64,000 nucleotides of DNA from Paracentrotus lividus (taxonomy: Eukaryota; Echinodermata; Echinoidea; Camarodonta; Echinidae): the NCBI GenBank assembly GCA_940671915.1, contig CALNVZ010003747.1, forward strand, positions 77,214 through 141,213, in the 5' to 3' direction. The notes under the pieces are model-generated. The model worked only from the letters and a program-made list of their open reading frames with translations, was not told the DNA's origin and did not search any database. Of this stretch, positions 56,901 to 64,000 are shown in pieces. The stretch's first letter is position 1. Each line of letters opens with the position of its first letter. Position numbers and translations under genes: made by a program.

Positions 56901-57693
56901 CTTCTCTCTTGCCAATTATTGCACTTATAGTCATGTAGCCATTTAGCTTGTTGCAGACACTCTTGAGTGCACCTAGTCATTCCACAGCCTCTGAGGCCTG
57001 GATGCAATTTTCTTTGGTGGTAATTTGCAAGTTTTCATTGCTTACTGTCTGTTTATCAATATCATCATGAAAACTGATGTCCATGAGACTATTTATGCCT
57101 CTTAGAGGCTCCCACTAGCGTAAAGGCTGATTGATCTTCAAGTTGAGTTCCAACATGACAGGGACCCCAAGCATGCAGCGAATCATATTAAAGCATTATT
57201 TTAGCAGAAAATTGTTATAAACCTAGAAAGGGCACCTCAGAGCCCAGATTTAGTCCCCATTTAGCACATGAGAGGTAATCTGAAGCGACAGCGCCCTCAA
57301 GACTCACCATCCAACATCCAGCAGCTCCAGGACACGTTCCAACGAACTTGAAATGGTATTGGCCGTGAAATGAGTGCTAAATTGGTCGACAGTATGCCAA
57401 GGAGGATGATGACGGCCCTGGAAGTCAAAGAAGGCCCTAAAATTTCCCTAAATTTCCCTTATGAGCCCATTTTCTTAAGTGTACAAATAATTTTTGGGCC
57501 ATGAAAATTGCAAATGGCGGCCTAAAACTTCCGAGACTGATGGAACATTTGATATTTAGTGTTCAGGTGATAGTGACATTACCTACCATCTGATATAACT
57601 AGTAATTAAAATTTAAACCAATAACGATTTGTTTTATTTCATTTTTCAAAGTGTACAGATAATTTTTTGGGACACTGTAACTATGTTGCAATA
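53991..57693. mobile_element. Large foldback element interrupted by a Tc1-like insertion
   Basis: TATTGCAACATAGCTAAATG at 53991 is the complement of the sequence obtained by joining AAATGCACGCATTTA (to 56015) with ACTATGTTGCAATA (57680-57693), so the right arm was split by an insertion. Arms pair through GACAGGGGCAC, AGGAGGAGTCATATTTCTCC, GTTTCGCAAGTCGACTTTGG and CATTTGACTTTT-type blocks towards a centre near 55000. Without the insert it is about 2.0 kb. No transposase seen; a 66-codon ORF (54827-55027) at the centre has no signature. Confidence 0.75.
56016..57677. mobile_element. Tc1-like composite with mirrored transposase remnants (1,662 bp)
   Basis: Ends CAGTGCCCAAAAAAATTATT and AATTTTTTGGGACACTG, flanked by TA (56014-56015, 57678-57679). 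Arms of about 450 bp are inverted copies, and each contains the 3' end of a Tc1 transposase gene (SPNLxPI-like third catalytic motif and GDLKRxR) in opposite directions. The left part continues on the minus strand with MIWGCMAASRVGEIN (near 56660), the region of the second catalytic Asp. All frames carry stops. This is a dead element made of two partial copies head to head, or one whose terminal segment was duplicated in inverse orientation. Confidence 0.8.
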
Positions 57694-57699
57694 CCAGTG

Positions 57700-58076
57700 C
57701 TAAGTGAGTGTATGGAGCAACAAGGGATATGCAAGTGCTTTGCTCTTTGGTTGATGACTATCAGGTAACTTTTGCCTCGATCGGCTGTTTTAAACAACCC
57801 CTGTTTAATTTCATTCACGTTATATCTATATTATCTATAAAAAGCTCTTCTTTAAGGGTAACAAACCTCGATTTTTCAGTTTTGAACAATAATGTTTAAA
57901 TATCAAACAACGATATTAACATTTTTAAACAATTTTTTTTAAGCGAAATTTTTCCACAGCGTTCTAACTGTGTAAAAGAATTGTTTCTCTCTTTTTCGCC
58001 TTGATTTACAGGCACTGGGTTTCATTCATCCTCTGCCGTTTCCGGCGCCTTAGAGTACCATGCTCCAATATCTATA
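57700..58076. other. Spacer, no gene
   Basis: A 63-codon plus ORF (57708-57899) without signature; pyrimidine tracts near 57985. Confidence 0.35.
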
Positions 58077-60375
58077 GGGTAAATTGGGGTAAGTGGGACA
58101 CTTAAGCATTTACGTAAGTATTACAATAAAATAAAATAGAATATTCAATAAAGCAATCATATAGGGGAGACTGGGGTAATTATGGCCCTGGGGTAACTAT
58201 GGCCCCTTGTCTTTGAGAGCTTATAATTCTTTGCTGCATTACACAATGACAATTTAATTTTTACACATGCCTAGCTAAACTCTTCCTACTATCATATGAG
58301 AAAAATAAGCCATTTACATGAAATTTTGTGCTTAGGGGAGCCTAAAATGTACGGCAATTACATTTCTGTTCGTTGGAAAGTGGCAAGTCTGCTTTTTTAT
58401 GTGGGGTGTGATATCATTAATTAAAATCATTTAAGATGAAATTTTAATTGAAACTAAAACAACAGGAAGTAAAAAACACAACAGAAAATCTTCCACCTGA
58501 ATATCTTCAATAGTAGAGCTGAAAAGGGGGATCAAATTAAAAATGTCATTTGGGGTAATTATGGCCCCCAATGCATAAACAGTGTATAAGCGCAGATAAG
58601 CGTAGATGGGGACATTAACTTGCACGATTTTGTACATAAATATATGTATTACTTTGATTGCAAAATTTCAACAGTTTGGCTAAACCAATTATTGACTAAA
58701 TCATTGTTGGTGGTTGATAAGTGTATTAAGAATACCCAACAACATTTATTATACATTACCATCATTAATTAGCATAATATCTTTGAATTCATACAGTCAT
58801 TACAATAGGGGCCATAAATACCCCAACCCGTGGGGTAATTATGGCCCCCAAAGTTGTTAACATAATGGTAATTAATATGCAAATGAGAAGTAGCAGGTTT
58901 ATACTTTCTTTTGTATATTATAGGTATATAGATTGACTGTGTTTTTACATAATTAGAATATCATTGGACTTTTCATTTAATGGTAGTAATAGGAAATGTG
59001 AAAAAGGGGGCCATAATTACCCCAGTCTCCCCTACATCATTTTAAAGTTTATTCAGATATAAACATTTATAAATGCTTTGGTTAAAATTTCCTCCAAATT
59101 AAGGTTAAGGGGACAGTTAATCATCACTACTTCATCGTCCCATTTACCCCGTTATGTTGGGGTAAGTGGGACAGCATAATACATGGAATAAAATGGGGTT
59201 TAAAAGTATAAGAAACAAAGATCTTTGTTTTTATAAACACTATTTATACACCAGGAATATCATTTATAAGATACCATAAGAACTGATTACCAAACTATTT
59301 CTTCAAACATTATTACGACCATTATTATACTCTTTTTCTTTTACACATTTCAAGTGAAAAAAAAAAAAAGATTTTTTAAAACAAATCAAAGCTCAATAGC
59401 ACTTTTAAGATGTGTGATTCTGTAAACAAGCAATTATCTCATTCGTTCTTCACCCTCTTTTTTGTATGAAAGTAAAAAAGATACAATATTTAAAAAATGG
59501 ACCCTTTTTCTTTCCCATATTACAACTTTCTTCATTATCAAATCCAAACTTTATGAAAACTAAAGTTTTAAAGTCTGCATAATTCAACAATAGCAGTGCC
59601 CCGTTTAAGACAGCAATGAAACCCGTATGCCATATTCTATGACACATAGGGTAAATTTGGGTAAGTGGGACACTTAAGCATTATAATAAAAATAATTAAA
59701 TACTCAATAAAGCAATCATATCTCTCATTTTGAAGTTTATTTAATTAGACATAAACGTTTTAGATAAATTTTGGTTAAAACTTCCTCCAAATAAAGGTCA
59801 AGGAGACAATATCAATCATTACCCCGTAAAGTTGGGGTGAGTGGGTACATGTCATGCAATGGACTGTGATATAAAAGTTTTGTAATTTTTTTTTATAAAT
59901 TGAAATACTATTGAAATTGGTGCGTCCCATTTACCCCAATCATCATGATCATGTGGGGTAAATGGGACAGTTCAATTAAAACAATTGCTTGAAGTATTTT
60001 GTTTACATCATATTTCATTTTAGATTATTTTCTTGTTTTAAATTTATTGTGTGAACCATTCCAATGCCAAGTTACTCCTAAAACAAAAGGGATCTCGAAA
60101 ACACAAGGACCAGTTTATAGTTCACCATGATTTCTGAAATAGCTACGTGACAATCGTTTTATGTCAAGACGTGAGATGTTACAGATTTTTAACGATTATT
60201 TTTTCCGATAACTGTCAATTTTTTCCCAAACAGGCATGCAATTTGTTGCTAGATGTATGTTTATTCATGCTAAAATAGTTCCCCCACTAAGGTGTGTCTT
60301 AATCATAGGCATATTATGCAATTCCCTCAAAGTGTCCCACTAACCCCATTGTCCCACTTACCCAACTTTACCCCA
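58077..60375. mobile_element. GGGTAAATTGGGGTAAGTGG-type repeat elements, 3' flank of locus D
   Basis: The motif GGGGTAAGTGGGACA begins at 58088, 59159 and 59655 and ends inverted (GTCCCACTTACCC) at 60351-60364; further GTGGGACA/TGTCCCAC copies lie at 59935-59965 and 60332. 58077-58160 and 59647-59720 are direct copies (ACTTAAGCATTA, AATAAAGCAATCATAT), as are 59035-59110 and 59725-59800. This looks like two related TIR elements, or one element with an internal duplication, the last TIR reaching the stop codon of locus D. Exact limits uncertain. Confidence 0.6.
58164..59032. mobile_element. GGGGAGACTGGGGTAATTATGG TIR element (869 bp)
   Basis: GGGGAGACTGGGGTAATTAT and ATAATTACCCCAGTCTCCCC are exact complements, with TA on both sides (58162-58163, 59033-59034). 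The direct copy of the host sequence at 59707-59735 (AAGCAATCATATCTCTCATTTTG) is an empty site of the expected length. Extra internal GGGGTAATTATGGCCCC copies lie at 58553 and 58832. A short minus ORF (58431-58637) is unrecognised. Non-autonomous. Confidence 0.85.
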
Positions 60376-60376
60376 T

Positions 60377-61265
60377 TTAATAATTTACTTGCAACCTGGT
60401 CCAATTTGAAGTGACTTGAGTTTGGAAGACTAGAACTGAACGACGGGATTCACGCATTGGTGCGACCAACTTGAGATAATTCTCTACATCTTTGATGCTA
60501 GTAGGTCCATTGGGATTTATTTTATCCATATCCAACACTCCAGACTGTACATTTCCCTCTACAATATGATTGATCTTGATATCAAATAGAGAGCTGAGAC
60601 GAGCACCGTATACCACACAGGGAGATGACGGACACCAATACACGTGCAATATATAAGTATCGCCTAGGTCTTTCAGGTGTAAAATACTCTGGATATGATT
60701 TCTAAACACATTGAGTTCAAAATACTCAGCATCTTCCTCGAGACGTTTCAACTCATCCGATGTGATGGGATTCAAGATACCTCCATCCCTAAGGTAGTTC
60801 AGGATATGGTGGAACAAACTGCCATCTCTGTTCAACATGTAGTTTCCTTGTTGGTCTCTTAAGACGGCAGCTTCTCCCTTCAACATCTTGGTGAAAAAAG
60901 ACCCTTCTCTCCACAAATTTTCTTTGGTCGTGTTCAATAACTTCCCATCATAAAACACCAGCCCTATCGAATCTATCGAGTTTTTGAGATCAGGAAGCAA
61001 GAAAAAAATCTGCCTGACGTCTCAATATACCAGGTTCGTTGAACCCCTCTGGTAGTTCTAGTTTTCCATATCTCAGGAAATTCAGGACATGGCGAAATAT
61101 TTTGCCATCCTGGTCGATCAGATAGTTTCCTTGATCATCTTTGTCAGATGGTACGTCACCGTCCAGTAAAGTGGAAAAGAAACTATCTGGATACCGTGTA
61201 ATAAGAGTAAGCCGCGATGTCCGATAGAGCTTACCACCAACATTTAAACCAACGTAGTCACTCAT
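60377..61265 (-). pseudogene. KCTD-like locus D, split by a frameshift
   Basis: Frames 61265-60990 and 61000-60377 together correspond to the two-BTB paralogue B. BTB1 has LNVGGKLYRTSRL and a one-codon insertion giving TLITRYPDSFF. BTB2 has YDGKLLNTTKENLW and NRDGSLFHHILNYLRD; the C-terminal domain has HVYWCPSSPCVVYG and ends NWTRLQVNY. The break is in a run of seven A (61002-61008) where B has six, so one extra base. Compared with A and B the last ~40 residues are shortened (a deletion around LKLVAPMRESRR). The stop codon is followed within a few bases by the TIR of the element ending at 60375, so the conserved 3' flank has been replaced. Pseudogene or sequencing error. Confidence 0.8.
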
Positions 61266-61560
61266 TTTTGCTTCTCAACTATACCAACGTATGTAATGAT
61301 ATTCACCGTTAACGAAAATTCTGTATAGTCAGCAATGAAATAGCAGACCCTGTTGATACTTTGTGGTTTGATATGATTTCGTACTAATAAATTAACGTAC
61401 CCTAGAGGTTGTTTATGTGTATCCATAGAGATGTAAATAACATACATCTCTATGTGTGTATCACTACACTATACACTGGGTATTTCCAGTGGGGATTCCC
61501 CGTAAACACTACCCACAAGGCCTGTCTACACCGAACAACTGCGACAGCCCGTATAATTCC
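61266..61560 (-). promoter_or_regulatory. 5' flank of locus D with kappaB-like palindrome
   Basis: GGGGATTCCCC at 61491-61501, 226 bp from the ATG, preceded by GGGTATTTCC (61479-61488), itself a fair kappaB match. The whole block ACACTGGGTATTTCCAGTGG is shared with genes B and C. Confidence 0.5.
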
Positions 61561-61706
61561 TAAATTATGCGAATAATTTATGAAGTATAATTAGAATTCT
61601 ATTTAATAATAAGAAATACAAGTCGAAGAGGTTAGCATATCCCAGGTGTTCAGGCAGTGTAATCACACAAAGGAATTTCAAAGTAATTCAAAATTCAAAT
61701 GAGGTA

Positions 61707-62505
61707 GGGGAGACCGGGAACAATTGTAACAACGGGGCAATTGTAACAGAGGCTCTCATTCCTAAACAGAAACACGCTAAAAACTTAACCTGTGTACAGA
61801 GCATGTACATTTCATCGCTCCACGTGCTATTTGAGTGTAAACAGTTTTAACGGTTATTTGAACTTTTTACAGCAAAAAAAAACTGTTTTTTGAGCAAAAG
61901 AGTAAAATCTCACACTACCCATTGTTTTTCTTCTGGACAAATATGTGGTTGAGATATGGCTGTCATTTTTATTTATATAGAAATGATATTCTTAGGCCTG
62001 TATTTTGCTAAAATTTCAACGATGAATACCAAAGTTAAGAAAAAAATCTCTCCAAACATGGTCACCCACCTCAGGGGCAATAGTATCAATACCATTAAGT
62101 AAGTGCCTTTGCCCCGTACCTAGCCCCGGGACAATACAGCGCTCTGTTATCGCCCGTACAGAGCACGTAAACTTCTGCAATAATCCCATGCCATGCATAT
62201 AACAAGTGAAAAATATAACAAGTAAGTGCCTTTGCCCCGTACCTAGCCCCGGGACAATACAGCGCTCTGTTATCGCCCGTACAGAGCACGTAAACTTCTG
62301 CAATAATCCCGTGCCATGCATATAACAAGTGAAAAATATAATGTAACTTGAGTCAAGCATTGTCATCTGTTATTATAATTAGCTTATGTGGTTAATGTTG
62401 TTTAAATCTTGGATCTGTCAAGTGCATAGCTTTGATAAAGAAAAACAAAATGTTACATTTTCATGTGTTACAATTGCCCCGTGCGTCTGTTACAATAGGG
62501 TGCTT
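61707..62505. mobile_element. GGGGAGACCGGGAACAATTG-type element, right end imperfect
   Basis: Starts TA|GGGGAGACCGGGAACAATTG, with a second GGGGCAATTGTAACAGA at 61736. The right side carries TGTTACAATTGCCCCGTG at 62466, but the terminal GTCTCCCC is missing. Contains the 123-bp tandem duplication at 62098-62343. Sequence 62345-62480 recurs inverted at 63850-63975 in the neighbouring element of the same type. Confidence 0.6.
62098..62343. repeat. 123-bp tandem duplication
   Basis: AGTAAGTGCCTTTGCCCCGT... at 62098 and again at 62221, differing at about one base. Very recent. The ORFs 62016-62366 and 62095-62328 are translations across it. Confidence 0.9.
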
Positions 62506-62510
62506 TCGCT

Positions 62511-63220
62511 GGACTACGGAGGAGATAATCTAGAACGTTAGCATTATGAAAGGCTTTATTTTCAAAATAGCTCAAACCCCAAACTCCTGCATACTGTTAG
62601 TACAGGAAAAGGAGTGTGTAAAACTGGTATTTGCTAGAAACGGCTGGCGAGCGTTTAGATTACGAGTTTTCGTGTGCACAAACGAGGGTTTCCCCTAGCT
62701 ACAAGAGATAGCTCCCCGTTGTCAAAATCTACAACGCTATTTTGGGGAAATGTACGTTCTCCCAAAACGTAGAACGTATGGGTTCTCAGCGGAGAGTCAG
62801 TTATAAGCCAATAAGCGAGCGCTTTGATAGGAATGTATACAGGCATTTCCCCCTTTGCTAAAACATAAAAGAAGCATACTTTGAGTTGACTAATCATAAT
62901 GGCAGGGCGGTAGGTTATTTCTTTTCATATCAGCAATGTTTTAGGTCAGCTGTTATATGCATAGACGCATTTGACACAATAAAACCTTGGTATGAAAAAA
63001 AAAGAAAGAACTAGGTATCCCCAGTAAAGTAGCCTTTTGATTGAATTCGTATTGCAACAATAGACGTTACAATATCTCACAAGCCAAAGGGAACATGTGC
63101 AGTTACCATTGGAAACTTTTATTCAAAGTTATTGAAGAAGATAGAAAACGAGGATTTGCAGGCATTTTGAAAATAGTGCCCTCTTTTATGCTAACGTTCT
63201 AGATAAGCTCCCCGTAGTCC
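62511..63220. mobile_element. TIR element, GGACTACGGRGGAG ends (~710 bp)
   Basis: GGACTACGGAGGAGATAATC at the left and GATAAGCTCCCCGTAGTCC at the right are inverted and extend through TCTAGAACGTTAGCAT and TATTTTCAAAAT for about 60 bp. Its interior contains a 394-bp segment (62633-63026) that is directly repeated just outside (63225-63614). Confidence 0.7.
62633..63026. repeat. ~390-bp direct repeat, copy 1
   Basis: GCTAGAAACGGCTGGCGAGC ... CTAGGTATCCCCAGTA. Copy 2 is at 63225-63614 with roughly 95% identity by eye. Copy 1 continues AAGTAGCC after the final TA, whereas in copy 2 an element follows. Confidence 0.85.
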
Positions 63221-63224
63221 ATTG

Positions 63225-63614
63225 GCTAGAAACGGCTGGCAAGCGTTTAAATTACAAGTTTTCGTGTGCACAAACGAGGGTTTCCCCTAGCTACAAGAGA
63301 TACCTCCCCGTTGTCAAAATCTACAACACTATTTTGGGGGAAATGTACGTTCTCCCGAAACGTAGAACATATAGGTTCTCAGCGGAGAGTCAGTTATAAG
63401 CCAATAAGCGAGCGCTTTGATAGGAATGTATACAGGCATTTCCCCCTTTGCTAACACATAAAAGAAGCATACTTTGATTTGACTAATCATAATGGCAGGG
63501 CGGTAGGTTATTTTTTTCGTATCAGCAATGTTTTAGGTCAGCTGTTATTCGCATAGACGCATTTGACACAATAAAATCTTGGTATGAACAAAAAAGAACT
63601 AGGTATCCCCAGTA
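63225..63614. repeat. ~390-bp direct repeat, copy 2
   Basis: As copy 1. Its last TA is the insertion point of the element that begins at 63615. Confidence 0.85.
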
Positions 63615-64000
63615 GGGGAGACCTGGGACAATTGTAACAGTTTTTTCCAAATTTGACCTATCAACTTTATTAAAGCTAAATACTTGCTGAAAACTAAATA
63701 AAATGAAATATGCATATCTTAGCTTGACATATGAATAGGTTTGGGCTAAGTACAACAAGTCATTTTGAAGCAATTACCATTTCAAAACAAGAGGTCGAGT
63801 GTTACAATTGCCCCGTGGCCAGGGGCAATTGTAACAGACGTCCGGGGCAATTGTAACAAATGAAATTGTAACATTTTGTTTTTCTTTATCAAAGCTATGC
63901 ACTTGACAGATCCAAGATTTAAACCACATAAGCTAATTGTGATAAAACATGACAATGCTTGACTCATTTTTTTTTTTCAACCTTTACAGGTGTATTTATT
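63615..64000. mobile_element. GGGGAGACCTGGGACAATTG element, runs off the window
   Basis: Begins TA|GGGGAGACCTGGGACAATTG, with further GGGGCAATTGTAACA copies at 63826 and 63844 and an inverted TGTTACAATTGCCCC at 63802. The matching TA in copy 1 of the direct repeat (63025-63026) is uninterrupted on the right, so the insertion is verified on that side. The right end is beyond the window. Confidence 0.65.

Noticed and set aside
62016-62366. 116-codon ORF with an internally repeated peptide
   Set aside because: The repeat is the 123-bp tandem DNA duplication; the frame continues through it by chance because 123 is a multiple of three.

Overview
This is nuclear DNA from an animal, most likely an echinoderm and plausibly a sea urchin. 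The case rests on four things: intronless KCTD-type BTB (T1) genes; a tRNA-derived SINE of the deuterostome kind; two mobile elements whose inverted termini are made of minisatellite, the architecture reported for the TU elements of Strongylocentrotus; and an AT-rich sequence crowded with (AT)n, (CT)n and small terminal-inverted-repeat (TIR) elements. The species assignment is inference. No bacterial, organellar, tRNA, rRNA or CRISPR feature was found. Host coding capacity is confined to four related KCTD-like loci, all on the minus strand. Everything else is repeat or mobile DNA, or sequence I cannot identify. Layout: a duplicon is repeated. It begins on the left with a (CT)n tract, continues with a degenerate tandem array of about 170-bp units, then a variable stretch, a single-exon KCTD-like gene and a conserved 5' flank carrying a kappaB-like palindrome. 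Copy A spans about 1.85-7.56 kb, B 15.3-20.05 kb, C 20.05-26.8 kb and D 47.0-61.56 kb. A fifth, orphan 5' flank lies at 12.09-13.28 kb. B encodes an intact 300-residue protein (two BTB domains plus a C-terminal domain). C encodes an intact 416-residue protein in which BTB1 was duplicated as an exact 100-codon unit, giving three BTB domains. A and D are each split by a one-base homopolymer frameshift near the BTB1/BTB2 junction. The duplicons are natural before/after experiments: many insertions in one copy have an empty site in another. This defines several TIR elements with TA or TAA target duplications, palindromic mariner-like elements (564-1587, 20410-21397, 50319-51559), a Tc1-like composite nested inside a larger foldback (53991-57693), and two TU-like elements (7572-12089 and 49790-53748) with 8-9 bp target duplications. 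Between copies C and D (26.8-47.0 kb) lie LINE 3' ends, a 3.2-kb LTR element with no pol (LTRs at 29187-29552 and 32009-32391) containing a GTAGGCTA-type satellite, a broken LTR-retrotransposon pol on the minus strand (32640-36330), a 25-N assembly gap (36060-36084), and about 9 kb of featureless sequence bounded by copies of a short dispersed repeat. Indel patterns in the 29-46 kb block look like unpolished long-read consensus, so frameshifts there should be read with caution. The most notable biology is the multi-BTB KCTD family and its amplification, with an Rel/NF-kappaB-like site carried at every copy, together with the two minisatellite-ended transposons.
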